Shown one piece after another: positions 18,053-31,400 of a stretch of DNA of 64,000 bases. The number at the start of each line of letters is the position of its first letter. Within the stretch, counting starts at the first letter, position 1. The stretch spans positions 39,524 to 103,523 of the forward strand of contig NZ_JAPSLK010000026.1 of assembly GCF_031180885.1 (NCBI RefSeq), written 5' to 3'. Source of the stretch: Saccharothrix sp. (GTDB lineage: Bacteria > Actinomycetota > Actinomycetes > Mycobacteriales > Pseudonocardiaceae). A program made the translations under genes and the position numbers. Under the pieces are notes generated by a model that saw only the letters and a program-made list of their open reading frames with translations, made no database searches and had not been told where the DNA came from.

Positions 18053-18759
18053 CCGCGCCCGACGTGGTGGAACGGCTGCAACGACTGGAACGGCGGTTGG
18101 GGGCGCTGGAGACCGAGCACTTCGCGCTCACCGAGCAGGTGCGTCGGGTAGGCGAGACCGCCGACCGCGCCGCCGGTGGCCTGGACGAACTGGAGGAGAT
18201 CCTCACCGACGTCACGGTGGACAACGCCGAGCGGGCGGACGCGATGGACCGCGCGATGGCGCAACGCCAAACCCAACTAGACGCCGAAGTCGAAGTCGTG
18301 CCCGCGCCTGGCAGTGAACTCGCGCCCCTGCTAGGCGTCACCGGCGTGCCGGCGGTGTCCGCTGGCGGCGACAGCGGGCAGGCGGCAGACGGCGGGATCG
18401 ACGCGCCCGACATCGCCGTGTTGCACGCCTGGGTGCAAACCCACATCGCCCCGCTGGTGCGCAAGACCACCACCTCGGGCGAGGGCGCGGGCATCCGCTG
18501 GTGCCGGCGGTGGTGGGAACACGTGGACGCGGTAGAGCGGTTCATCGCCCTCTACCTGGCCTACCACGCGCTGGCGGAGGAGGAGTCGCCGACCTGGCTC
18601 AGCGTCTACCTGCGCGACCACCTCGATCCCCACCTCGCCACCCTCACCAGCCCGTACGGACCGTTCTACCTCTGCCACCCCCGGCACCACAGCGACGCCT
18701 CCGAAGCCCTCGGTCAGGCCGAACTGCACGCCGCACAGCCGAGGGAGACCACGCCGTGA
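18049..18759 (+). CDS. DUF4913 family protein
   Basis: ATG 18049 overlaps the coupling-protein stop; the product has 236 aa. Residues 1-75 form heptad-rich helices (VVERLQRLERRLGALE). The region about 120-215 carries the DUF4913 signature WCRRWWEHVDAVERF, then LYLAYHALAEEE and SVYLRDHLDPHLATL. DUF4913 proteins are common next to TraG-like genes of actinomycete mobile elements and have no established function. An accessory role at the coupling protein is likely from position. A GTGA overlap couples it to the next gene. Confidence 0.8.
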   Translation: MTAPDVVERLQRLERRLGALETEHFALTEQVRRVGETADRAAGGLDELEEILTDVTVDNAERADAMDRAMAQRQTQLDAEVEVVPAPGSELAPLLGVTGVPAVSAGGDSGQAADGGIDAPDIAVLHAWVQTHIAPLVRKTTTSGEGAGIRWCRRWWEHVDAVERFIALYLAYHALAEEESPTWLSVYLRDHLDPHLATLTSPYGPFYLCHPRHHSDASEALGQAELHAAQPRETTP

Positions 18760-19166
18760 CCACTGCCCGCCCGCACCAGGGCACCGAACCGGACAGCCTG
18801 TCCGACAGCGCTGCCGAGACAGTGACCGACCAGCCGGTCGCGCACCCCGGCGGCCAGGCCGGATCGCAAGTCACGACGCAGGAGACCTTGCTGGAACTGC
18901 GCGTGCGGGCACTGGAAGAGGAGACCGAGCACACCACCGAGGCCGTCGACGACGTGCGTTACGCGGTCGAAGTGCTGGCCGGAGTGGACGGACGGCTTCG
19001 CGCCGACCTCGCCCAGGGCTTGGCCGAGATCGGCCGGTGGGCGACCTGGTTGTCCCTCCGCGTCGCCCACGAAGACGCGCTGGCCGACGGCGAACGACCC
19101 GAACCCGCCCCTGACGGCGGTCCCCCCGCCGATCCCGACGGCGATCCGGACGGGGACGGGAGATGA
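18756..19166 (+). CDS. Small coiled-coil protein
   Basis: GTG 18756 overlaps the DUF4913 stop. The 136-aa product has an acidic disordered N-terminus, one heptad-like helix (TLLELRVRALEEETEHTTEAV, about residues 48-80), a second helix (ADLAQGLAEIGRWATWLSLR) and an acidic Pro/Asp/Gly tail. It resembles the helical N-terminal part of the DUF4913 protein in character and may form a complex with it. No family recognised. Confidence 0.65.
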   Translation: MTTARPHQGTEPDSLSDSAAETVTDQPVAHPGGQAGSQVTTQETLLELRVRALEEETEHTTEAVDDVRYAVEVLAGVDGRLRADLAQGLAEIGRWATWLSLRVAHEDALADGERPEPAPDGGPPADPDGDPDGDGR

Positions 19167-19480
19167 ATCGCACCACCCGGACCGGGACGTGGCCCCCGAC
19201 CACGTCCACCACCGTGCCGACGCCCTTCTCCGGCCGTCGGCGCACCCCGGCGCGGCCCGACCCCACGCGGGCCGTGCCGGGACCTAAGCCACCAGCCGCT
19301 CGACGCAGCCCCCGCCAGCACAGCAACCACACCGGCATCCGCCACCGCGCGGGTACCGGTCGACCGACCGCGGGGAGCCGACATGACCTCACCAGACGAC
19401 CGCCCCGACCAACTCCGGGACGAATCCGGCGCGAACAACCCCGCGCCCGCCGGGCACAATGGACCGCAGGAGGGGTTTGA
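19163..19480 (+). CDS. Possible coupled low-complexity ORF
   Basis: A 105-codon frame starts by ATGA overlap with the preceding gene and ends two bases before the nested gene at 19483. It is almost wholly Arg, Pro and Thr and overlaps the first 98 bases of the giant ORF in another frame. The exact junctions at both ends suggest translational coupling, but the composition argues for a shadow frame. Low confidence. Confidence 0.3.
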   Translation: MNRTTRTGTWPPTTSTTVPTPFSGRRRTPARPDPTRAVPGPKPPAARRSPRQHSNHTGIRHRAGTGRPTAGSRHDLTRRPPRPTPGRIRREQPRARRAQWTAGGV

Positions 19481-22400
19481 CGATGAGCACGATGAACACC
19501 TACGGCCACCAGGCGATGGCGCACTGGCAGAAGGCCAGGGCAGCGGAGTTCGGCCGGATCGCGGACCCGACGGCCTTCTTCAGCCAGCTCGGGAGCGAGA
19601 TCGCGGTCGAAGTGGAGCGGCGCCGCACCGAGCGGGAGAGGACGACCGAGGCGGGCCAGAGCGAGGACTTCCTGGCGAACCTGGCGAGCCTGAACTCGGC
19701 GTCGAGCGTGATCGACGAGGTGATGAGGGAAATGGTCTTCAACCTGCCGGAGGAGACGGCCGACCTGAGCTAGACCGGTTCCGTCCGCGCGGCCAGGAGG
19801 ACTTCGCGCCCTCCGGGCAGAGAGCGCGGATCGAGGCCAATCTCGCCGCGCTGAGGCTGCTGTCCTCACTCGGGCAGGACGGCCGCATCGGCGGCACACC
19901 CGAGCGTGAGCCGACCCCGGACGAGCGGGCGGTGCTGGCCCGCTGGTCCGGGTGGGGCGCGGCCGGCCAGCTGTTCGACAAGGACCAGTTCGCCGCGCAG
20001 CGCGCCCACCTGCGCGAGCTGCTGACAGAGGAGCAGTACGCGGCCGCCCGCCGCTCCACGATCAACGCCCACTACACCGACGGCTCCCTGGTCTCCACGA
20101 TCTGGGACGCCCTCGGCCGCTTGGGGTTCGACGGCGGCGAGGTCCTGGAACCCGGCTGCGGGTCCGGGCACTTCATCGGACTGGCACCCGACACCGCCCG
20201 GATGACCGGGGTGGAACGCGAACCGGTCAGCGCCACGATCGCGGCCGCCCTCTACCCGCACGCTACCGTCATCCGCGGGTCCTTCGCCGACGTCACCGCC
20301 GCCGAAGGCAGCTTCGACGCCGCGGTGGGCAACGTGCCCTTCGCCAAGGTCAAGCTCGACGACCCGAAGCACAACCCCGGCCGCCAGCACAGCATCCACA
20401 ACCACTTCATCATCAAGTCGCTGCGCCTGACCCGGCCCGGCGGCCTGGTCGCGGTGCTGACCTCGCGGTTCACCATGGACGCCCGCAACCCGGCGGCACG
20501 GCGCGAGATGGCGCAACTGGCCGACCTGGTCGGCGCGGTACGCCTGCCCACCGGCGCGCACCGCCGCGCCGCAGGCACCGACGCGGTCACCGACCTGCTG
20601 ATCCTGCGCCGCCGCGCCGACGGCGCCGAGCCGCTCGTGCCCACAGACTCCTGGGACCTCGCGATGCCGGTGATGGTCGGCGACGCGGAGGCCATGGTCG
20701 AGGTCAACCGGTACTTCCTCGACCACCCCGAGCAGGTCCTCGGCGAGTTCGCCGTGGAGCACGGCATGCACAACGCCGAGACCCTGGAGGTCAAGGGCGC
20801 GCTGGACCGGCTCGGTGTGGACTTCGCGCTGGCCGTGGACCGCGTGGTCGCCCGGGCGCTGGAGCAGGGCCTGGTGATGCGCCCACGGGTGGAGGCCGCG
20901 CCGCGACCGGCCGCCACCGTCACCGTCGTCGATCCCGAGGCGGCCCGGTTCAGCGGCTCCCTCAACGCGCTGGACGATGGCACGTTCACCGTCCGCGTCG
21001 GCGCAATCGACCTCCCCTACACCCCACAGAAAAAGGAGGACGTCGGCGAGTTGCGGGCGCTGATCGGTGTGCGCAACGTCGCGTTGGCGCTGATCCGCGA
21101 GGAGCAGGAGTCTGTCGACGACACGCCGCGCATGGACGAGCTGCGTGCCGAGCTCAACCGGGTCTACGACGACTACGCCGCCACCTACGGGCCGATCAAC
21201 CGGTTCACCGAGCGCCGCCAGCTGCGGCAGGTCTGGCACGTTTTCGGCGAATGGTGCGACCGCAAGGGCTACAACAAGCTGCCCGCCTCAACCGACACTG
21301 TCACCGCGTACCTCGGCGAGCTGCACTCCTACGGCCTGAGTCGCACGCAACTCGAACGCCACCTCAAAGGGCTGGTCAAGAGCCACGCCAGCGCCTTCGA
21401 CAGGTCGGTCAAGGCTGCCGCCGTGTCTTTGGCCAAGGACGCCAAGAGCATCGACAGCCAGGTCGACGTCAAGGCACTGGCGGCGAAGTTGCTCGCAGAG
21501 ACGCAGCCAGAGAAGCTGCTGCGCCGGGCGAACATGGCCGATCTCCGGTTGCCGGCCGACATCGTGGCGGCAGGTCAGGCCATCGTCGACCAAGGCGCCG
21601 ACGAGGACTTGCCCAACGACGTCCTCGACGAGCTGAACCTGCGCATGACTGTCATCAACCGGCCGTCGCAGGGCGGGTTCCGCGACGACCCGTTCGCCAA
21701 CGTCGCCCGCGCCCTGGAGAAGTTCGACCCCGTCACCCAGTCCGCACGCAAGGCCAACATTTTCACCCAGCGCGTGATCAATCCACCCCGGGTCCGGCTC
21801 GGAGCCGAAACCGCCGAAGAGGCGGTCGCGATCTGCATGGACACGCACTCGCGGATCGACCTGGACGAGATCGCCAGCCTGATGGGGCTTCCCGACCGCG
21901 ACCGGGCCCGTGAGGCACTGGGAACGCTGGTCTACGACGACCCGGCCCTGATTGAGCCTGTGTGGGCACCGTTCTACCTAGCCGGGAACGTGCGTCAAAA
22001 GCTTGCCATCGCACGTCGGGCAGCTGAAATGGACCCGCGGTACGAGGTCAACGTCGCCGCGCTCGAAAAGGTCATTCCGCGCGACCTCGGTCCCGAGGAG
22101 ATCGAGGTCCGGCTCGGCTCGTGGATCGGGCCGGAGTACGTGCAGGCGTTCCTGCGGGAACTGCTGGAGGACGACAACGTCCGCGTCGAGGGCGTGGCCG
22201 GGCTATGGCTGGTGTCCACCGACAAGAGCAAGCAGTCCAAGGCAACTGTGCTCAAGGCCAACGAGATCTGGGGTGGCGGCGGCAAGGACGCCTACGACCT
22301 GACCGAGAGCCTGCTGTTCGGCGCGCCTATCGAGGTCTTCAAGAAGGTCGAGGCCGTCCGATCGGACGGCACCACCTTCGAGAAAGACGTCCTAGACCCG

Positions 22401-25400
22401 GAAGCCACTGCGGAGGCGGTGGACAAGGCGAGTGAGATCTCCGAGCGGTTCGCCGACTGGGTGTGGGAGGACAGCGAGCGCGCCCAGCAAGTGATGCGCC
22501 AGTACAACGACAACTTCAACGCCGAGATCGAGGTCGACTACAGCACGGTCGAACTGGCGCTGCCCGGCCTGTCGCAGGCATACAGGTTGCACGACCACCA
22601 GAAGATCGCGGTCGCGCGGATCGTGCACCAGGGCGGAACCGGGCTGGTGCACGAGGTCGGCGCGGGCAAGACCTTGGAGATGATCGTCGGGGTCATGGAG
22701 CGGCGCCGCCGGGGCCTGGCAAACAAGCCAGTGATCGTCGTGCCCAACGACAGCATTGCCGAACAGTTCGAACGGGAGTGGTTGCAGGCCTACCCCGCCG
22801 CGAAGCTGCTGGCCGGAACCACCGACGCCGTGTCCGACAAGGAGACCGAGAAGTCCAAGGGCCGCAATCGACGTGCGGAGTTCGTCGCCCGGGTCGCCAC
22901 CGGCGATTGGGACGCCGTGATCATGACCAAGGAGTCGTTCCAGCGCATCCCGCTCCCCCCGGACATCCAGGGGCAGTTTCTGCGCCGGGAACTCGACGAC
23001 CTGCTCGCGGCCAAGACCGCTCACGCGGAGTCCATGAGCCAGTCGATGACCAAACGCATCGAGTCGGCGATGGACAACGCCGAAGCGCGGCTGAAGTCCC
23101 AGTTGGATGCCATCGACCGCGACGTCGCCGGCATGACATTCACCGAGGCCGGCTTCGACTTCGTCGTCGTCGACGAGGCGCAGAACTACAAGAACGGCCT
23201 GGTGATCTCCGCCATCCCCGACCTGGCGATCGAGGGCGCCTATCGGTCGATCGACCTGGACATGAAGCTCGGTCACCTCCAGGAGCGATTCGGCACTGCC
23301 CGGGTCGTACTGGCCACCGCGACCCCGTGGACCGGAAAGTTCTCCGAGGTCTACCTGTGGATGAGGCGCCTGGGGCACGATCTGCCACGCTTCGACACCT
23401 GGGCTCGCACCTACGTCACCCAGAAGAACTTCCTGGAGATGACCCCCGGCGGGACGCTGCGCCCCAAGAGTCGCACCCGCGGCACCATCAACGAGACCGA
23501 CCTGTGGCGGTCACTTCGGCTGACCTCCGACGTGAAGATGAAGCAGGACCTCAATCTCGCCACCCCGGAACTGCGCGGCGGACGCATCGAGATCCTTGAG
23601 GTCCCCGCGTCGGTGCAGGCCCGATTGTTCACCCTCGACGCCGCCCGCCGCGAACGCGAGCTCAAAGGCCCGCCCGAGAAGGGCAAGGACAACCACCTGG
23701 TCATCGCCCACGACGGGCAGTTGGCCGCCCTGGACCTGCGCACCGTGGGTATCACCACCCCAGAGCCGCAGAAGGTCGACATAGTCGCCGCGGACATCTT
23801 CGCCGAGTGGAACGCAGCCCGTGACAACGTCTACCTGCGCGACGACGGCACCGAGCATCCGGTGCGCGGCGGGCTGATCCTGGTCTTCTGCGACGAGTCC
23901 ACGCCGACCAGCAGGCACTGGAACTTCTACACCGAACTGCGCGAACAGTTGGTCAGTCGAGGCATGGACGAGAAGTCCGTCCGATTCATCCACGAGGCCA
24001 GCTCACCGCAGCGCAAGGCCGACCTGCTCGCCGCCGCCCGCGAGGGAGCGGTGTCGGTATTGGTCGGCTCGACCATGAAAATGGGCGCGGGCATCAACGT
24101 CCAGGACCGGGTGCTGGGCGGCTACGAGATCACCGGTCAGTGGCGGCCCGACATCACGGCCCAGGCCATCGGCCGCGCCGAACGCCAGGGCAACCAGAAC
24201 AAGTTCTACTTCTGGAAGCGTGTCGTGCTGGCGCCCAGCATGGACGCCAAGAAGTGGGAGATCACCTCGCAGAAGGCGCAGATGTTCGCGCCGCTGTACT
24301 CCTCCACTCCGCCCGAGCGGACCCGGGAGATCGCCAGCACCGAGATCGACAGCCTCGCCGAGACGATGGTCGCGGCCACCGGCGACATGCGCCACAAGGA
24401 GAAAGCTGACCTCGACGAGGAGCTTGGCCACCTCAAGCGACGTCGCTCCAAGCACATCCGCGAACAGCAGGCCCTCAAGCTGTCCGTCATCAACAACCGC
24501 GCCGCCATCCCGAAGCTGGAACGGCGCGCCGAACAGCAGGACCAGGTCGCCGCTCGGCTGGTCACCACCGAGGGCGAGAAGTTCTCGATGGTCGTGGGCG
24601 AGACAACCTTCAGCAAGCGCACCGAGGCAGTCGAGGCGCTGCGCCAAACCCTGGCCAACGCGATGGCCACCGCACCACGCTCGGGGCGGGGCACCGTGGT
24701 GCCGATCGGCTCGCTGGGCGGGCTGGCGATCGAGGCGGCGGTCTACCCGCTCAACGAAGGCGACCAGCGCCTCGTCCTGCGTTTTCCCGAGGCCAACCTC
24801 ACTGCGTCGAGTACGTCGGTTGACCCGGGGGACCTGCCCAAGGGCATCGGCCTGATCACCCGGCTGGAAAACAAGCTGAAAGTGATCGCCGCCGCTGGGG
24901 ATCGGACTCGTGAGGACATCGCCGAGACGCTGGACGCAATCGAGGCCGCTGAGGCCGAGGTCGGCAAGGCGTTCCCCTACGAACACCTCATCGACGAGTA
25001 CACCCAGCGGCGCGCCGTGCTGGTCTCCGAACTCAGCGAGGTCGATGACCTGTCCGCCGATCCTGACGAGGATCCCAACTCGCCGGAGGCCATCGCCCGG
25101 CGGGAGCGTCGTGAAGCCCGGCACCGCGAACTCACCGAGCTGGCCTCCACCGCCCGCGACCTCGCGCTCCAACTGGGCTTCGACGGCGCCGCCGCCCAGT
25201 CGTTCGGCGCCTGGTACAGCGAGATCACCGGCCCCGTGCTCGCCGCACAACGCCCGCCGATCGAACCCGCCCTCGACGTGTGGCTGAGCATCGGTCGCCC
25301 CGATCGGGGCGGGCGTACAAGGCTGGCACCGCTGGGCGCGCGCAGCGGGCCCACGCTGCCGAACCTTGGCATCCCCGACAGTCTCCCCACAGGCCAGGAA

Positions 25401-28400
25401 ACGGCCGGGCCCTTGCTGGACACGGCTGCCGGCACCACCCCCGCCGAGTCTGTCGAACCTCGAACCGCCGAATCGCGGACCTCTTCACCCTCAGCGGCCA
25501 CCGGCGGCGGCGTGCAACGCGACCAGCGCCGCGATCCCGACCGGCACGTAGTAGCACCCGCCGACACCACCCGGCCGGGTGTACCGCCGATCGAGCAGAT
25601 CGTCAGCGAACCGGCCGGGCTGGTGGCACTGGAATCACTGACCGATGCCGCCGACACCGCACAGCAGTGGGCACGCCTCGAACAGGAACTCACCACGGCG
25701 GGCTTCGAGCACGTGCGCCGCGACGAGGCCGACCTGGGTGGCGTGGACTACACGACGGGACAAGTACTCACCGACGCGGGCTGGCTTGTCGACGAGGAGG
25801 TCCGCGTACTGGCCGCGCACGTGGAAGAAGTCCGGATCTACCGGAACAACGCCGTGGCCACCGAGGCGGTCGACGCGATCATGGCCGCCGACGTAGCGGG
25901 ACAGCCCGCGCTGCGCCCGGTCCGGAACCTGCTCCGCGACGCCGGTCTGCTGGACTCGCTCACCGAGCAGGCCGCGCGCGAGGTACAGCTCGCAGTGGCG
26001 CTGCGCGGTGTGGCCCGCGCTGCTGCGGGCAACACCGACGCCGAGCTGCACGACCCCGGCGGCGATCGCCTGCGCACCGACGAAGACCTCAATGCCTGGA
26101 TCGGCTACACCGGCAGCCCGCTGAACGTCGGTGACGTACAGATCTACTTGTCGGAGGACGACGACGGGCTGACTGCGCAGATCCTGCCCAACGACGGCAG
26201 GTCCCCATCGGCCTGGGTGCCCCTACGGCCGCAGGGCGAGGGTCCCGCCCGGCTGATCGGCGCGATCACCGACACCATCTCCCGCGCAGGGCAGATCGCC
26301 GAGGACGTCAGGCGCCGGGTTACGGACCGGCTCGCCCGCAGTCTCAACCTGCCGCCCGTGCCCCACCCGCTCAAGGAGACTGCGACCGACAAACTTCGGG
26401 ATGTCAGCGAGGCGCTTTCCAGCCTGCCCCGCGACCACGAGCTTCGCGACACCGGCTTGGACCTGCTGCGCGACGCTCGCGCCTACGACGCCATGTCCCG
26501 CGCCGTGAACTGGAGCTATGAGGTGGGCATGCTGTGGCCGGGCCCTCCGGTGGCGCGGGTCGCGCACGGTGATGAGGCAGCGGCACTCGTGGCCCTCGGC
26601 CGAGCGGCCTTGTCCGGTAGCCGCAACAGCACCCTGCTGTGGCGCGGTGTGCGCGTCGACCTCGGCTACCTCGGCGACCGCTTCCACGCCGTCCTGTCCA
26701 ACCCCCTGTCGACCGACCGGCCGCGACTGGCCGCAGAACCCGGCCACCGACCACCCGCCGACAACGGCACCCACATCGCGCTGCCCCTCGATGAACAGTG
26801 GATCATCGACGGCGACGGACAGCGGATCGCCGCCAAACTGGATGATGCCGTGCTCTGGGCGGAGGACAGGGCGCACAGGCTGCTGGGGCGCATCCGCGAC
26901 TACCTGGCTGACGTCGACCAGCATAAGGCGTCGGCCGAGTCGACCGCTGGCGCCGTCGCCGCTCTGGCCGTCGATCAACGGCCTGGCGTGCCCGAGGCCG
27001 TACCGGATCCCACAGCGGTCGACGCTCAGGAGTACCAGCGCCTGCGGCGGGTTGCCGCCGCCCGTCGCCACCGTGTTCGCAACATCACCGCCGAGTTGCC
27101 GTTGTGGGAGCAACTAGTAGACGCGACCGCACGTGCCCGCGTGCTCGCCGCGAGCACGCCACGTCGCGAACTCGTAACCAACGCTGACGGATCTTCGCGT
27201 TGGAGCCTGAACACGGCCGATGGCATCACGATCCTGCACGGCCGTTCCTTCGTGCACGCCATCGGGAACCGGGCACCGCGCGTCAGCAGCGCGCAGGTGC
27301 GGGAGTTGGGACGTCGGCTGGCCGACCTGCGCGACGCGGACGGCAACCCGGTGCCATTCGCCGCCCCCGGCTACCGAACCTGGTCACAGGGCTGGCGCGA
27401 CGCCGAGGGCCGCACCCTGGCCGCAGCCATCGACGGGGTGGCCGCGACCTGGGCGACCGAACAAGGCTTCCGGTATCTCGACTCGCGAGAACACTCCACA
27501 CCCGCGCCGCCCGGTGGTCCAATCGACACAGACGGATTCCGGCTTGCGCGTCCGGCTTCCGAGGTCGCCCCCGGGGATGTGATCCGCCTGGACGGCGAGT
27601 CCCGTGAGGTCGCCGACGCCGGGCGGTGGACCACCCAGTACTCCACGAAGGTAGGACGGCGTACCCAACGCGTGGTCCAAGACGTCTACCGGCTGACCTT
27701 CACCGACGGTCTCTCTGTGAACCTTCCCGGCCCCGAGACCCGAGTCGATGTGAGGTTCGCTCCTCACCACCATGTTCTCGAAGCAGGACGCGATCCGGGC
27801 ATGGGCCGCTGGCAGGACACGCCGGCGGTCTTGGACAGAACCTCCCACAAAGACCAGTTCTCAATTCTCGACGGTACTGACGCCGCCAACGTGCCGGCCC
27901 GGCGCGTCGAGCCGGGAACACGGCTGGTGTTCACCCCGACAGGCGATCCCGGCTACGACGGACGGTCACGTGTCGGCGAGATCACGGGCCAACTTGCTTA
28001 CTTCCCCAACCTGCGCCCGACCAGCTACAAGCGCGTGGTCCGGTTCGCCGACGGCACGCTCGACCTCGTCGACATCAACGACGAACAACGCGTCGTCCTT
28101 GATCCTCCGCCCGAGCAGTACCGGCAGATCCTCCACGACTGGAACAGCCTGCCACCGCCATCACCCCGCCCGCGGGAACTGCCGACTACGGTGCCCGCTC
28201 CACAGCCATCGCAGCGCCCGACCCTGCGCGTGGTGGAGCCATTGCTGCACGAGCAGGGCTGGGCCCGAAGCGCCTACCGCGATATCCGGGAATCCGGTGG
28301 CAAACCACAAGGAATCCCCGGGGCGGGGCTGACTCCGCAGGAATTCAGCCTGCTCTGGGTGAAGGCGGGTACGGACACCTCGCCCAAGGCAGAGCTGGAA

Positions 28401-31400
28401 GTGCACCTGTCCCCGGCGGGCGTGGTCACCAGGATCCAGCGCAACCCAAGTCTCCTGGACGGCACAAACCCGCCAGTGAACGATCCGACGCTGCGCGACG
28501 TAGTCGAAGTCGCCGGCTTCACAGCCAGCGAGCCGGACACGCCGCCGGAACAATCGCCATCCGCCGTCGCCGCTGTAGACGATCGCGCCGATGAACCGAC
28601 CGCCTCCAGTGCCGCAGCAGGCCCGGATGGCATCGCCGCCGACACGGGAGACCAGGTCGCTGGCCTTCAACTCGACGCCAACCAGCTCAGCGCCGCCAAC
28701 ACTGTTCTGGACACGGTCACCGGCGACTCGACCCAGGCCAGGCTGGACAAGCTCCGCACCGAGATCACCGCCGCCGGCTATGCCTGGAGCCGCCCTGTCG
28801 GCGCAGTGATCGGCACCGTCGACCACGAGACGGCCACGATCGTCACCGACTATTCCTTGTCGGGCGAGGACGAACTGCTCGTACTGGCGGCCCACGTCGG
28901 CGCACTGCGCCGCCACCTCAACCACGACGCCGCTCGGGCCACTGTCGACAACCTGCTCGACGGAACCGACTTGTCCAACCGTGAGGCGGAGATCCGCGTC
29001 GCCGACGCGCTGCGCGAGCTGGGTGTGCGCGGCCCCGCCCTGAGGTTCGTCCGCGAAAGGCTGGCCGACGCCGCCGCCTTGCGGCACATCGGGGCCGCCA
29101 TCGAGTCCACTCGGGACCAACCGGTGCGCCTCCTCGACCTGGACAGCGGTGAGCTCGGCGGCGAAGTTTCGGGCGACGTGCCGTGGACCATCCTTCCGAC
29201 CGGCCGCAACCAGGCGTACACCGAGCGCGGTCTGGCCTGGGGGCTGGTCCGCGTGCGGGTTCTCCATAGTGCCGCCGACAGCCGGACGCTGTGGATCTCC
29301 ACTTCCGCCGCCCCGGACGCGGTGTACCGGGTGAGAGCCGACCGCAACCCGCAGCTCGTCCTGGCCGACACCGTCGCCACCGCCACAGAGCAGGCACAAC
29401 GCCGGTACGACTCGGTCACCAGCGAGATCGCCCTTCGCATGCCTGCGCGGCGACCGGATACCAAGCCAGCCACCCAAGCCGGCCCCACCCAAGCCGGCTC
29501 CACCCAAGCTGATCCGGCGACGGTGCTGCCCGACTTGGAGCAGGTGCTCGGCGCGACGGCCGAACAGGCGGCCTGGATCCGCAGCCGACTGGTGACGTTG
29601 ACCCAGCACCCGCTGCTGCGGAACACGGTCGAGAACACGCCCGAGAACTTGGAGCCGACGCTTCGCGCCGAGCTCACCCGCGTGATCTCTGCACCGCTGA
29701 CGGACCTCGCGCGCTCAGGCGCGCGCCCCGACCAAGTCGCGCTGGAGGTGGCGACCCGCTACACCACCAGGGACCGCCGGTTCGCTGAACGCCTGTTCAC
29801 CGTGGCCGCCGCACTGGTGCCCGCACGGATCCGCCGCGACCTAGCCGCAAGTCTGCCGGAACTGGTCGACAACCTGGCCAACGACCTCGGCCTCTCGGTG
29901 ACCGACCGCCAACGCCGCTGGCTGCGTTCCTGGATCGGCGCGGCCGCCGCGCACGACCAGGTCCGACAGTGGGCACGGGTCAACGCCCGCGACCAGATCC
30001 AGCACGTCCTCGACGAGCACCTGATCGACGCCGCCGTGCACGCCGTCGTGGACGACGGAGCGGAAATCGGACCCGATGTGCCGGGATTCGTGCTCGACGA
30101 CCCGTCGATCGCACAGTTCTGGCTGAACATGGCCCGCCACGCCATCTACGAAGAAGTCAACGAGCTGCACGATCACGGCCTGGCACACGCCGAACGCGAA
30201 CCTTCACCTGCGACTGGCGCCGCGGTACAGGAGCAGACACCGCAGGCCTCGCTCTCCGCACAGGAGGACAGTCCCGAACGTCCCAGCGGGGCAACGTCCG
30301 TCCTGCCGCCTGCTGCGGAGTTGGCAGCCCTTTACCCCAGCCAGCAGATCACCGCAGAGCAAGCCGAATCGTGGCAGGTACTGCTCGGTCAACTCGCCGA
30401 TCAGGGTTTCACCATAAAGACGCAGGCCCCCGATCCTCGCTTGTATCCAGATCGGCCTGAGCGGGCGCACATCTTGAGCTTGAAGAGCGAGTCACAGGTC
30501 TTGCTCATTGTGATCGACCAGGACCCCGCCCTGGCGATCGTCGACCTAGCCCGTGCCGTGGTGGCACTCCAGACCGGCGCCTCGTGGAACCTCACGGTCT
30601 CGGAGCAGGACGGCAGAGCCTTGCTCGCGACCCTCATTCGCCACAGCACACCGGGCCAGGGCACAGGCGAGGAGCACGAGATCTCGGCCGTCGAATCTTC
30701 ACCGTACGACGTCGTCGACGCGGGCGTCCCCGAGACGGCAGCCGTCTCGGACGGGTCCGGCGAGCCGGTGATCGCTGGCACGGTGGGTACACGGGCTGCA
30801 CAGGTCGGGCACGGCGGCCGTTTGCTTCAGCTGGTGCCGCGGCCGATGGCCGACCGGCCCGTAAGGCAGGCTCCGTGGCGGACGCGGCGGGATGTGGCGG
30901 CGCAACTTCTCAAGGTGGGCGTGCCTGTGGCGACCGTGGAGGCGCTGCAGAAGTCCCGCGCCGTCGTCGCGTCGCCATCCGGTGCGCTGTGGGCGTTCCA
31001 AGCTCGGCTGACCGGAGCGCCCAAAGCTCGGCGAGGTCGGCGTTGGTTCATCGTCCACGTCCCCTCTGGGGCGCAGTTGGGAGCGATGCTCGCCCACGCC
31101 TCACAGGATCGGCCCCAGGTCCTGTTCAGCAACACCCGGTCCGACGCGGAGCACAACCGCGAGGTCGCCGCCTTCGACCTGCCAGACCATGCCGTGCCCG
31201 GCTACTTGCACGCCCTGGAGCATCTGCTCGACGCCCGCGGCGCCCACATCGACTGGACACGCCCGGTCGACGAGGTATGGCGCGCCGGGCAGGCATGGCG
31301 TGACTTGGACCCGACCGGCAGCCTGCCGGTCGAAGGCAGCCACCCCCGCGCCGCGGGCCTGCGCGCTCTCGACACCGCAGCCCTGATGCACCTGGCCACC

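Noticed and set aside
29470..29520. Possible Thr-Gln-Ala-Gly tandem repeat domain
   Set aside because: Only three short units (TQAGPTQAGSTQADP); this is a linker, not a repeat domain or CRISPR-like array.
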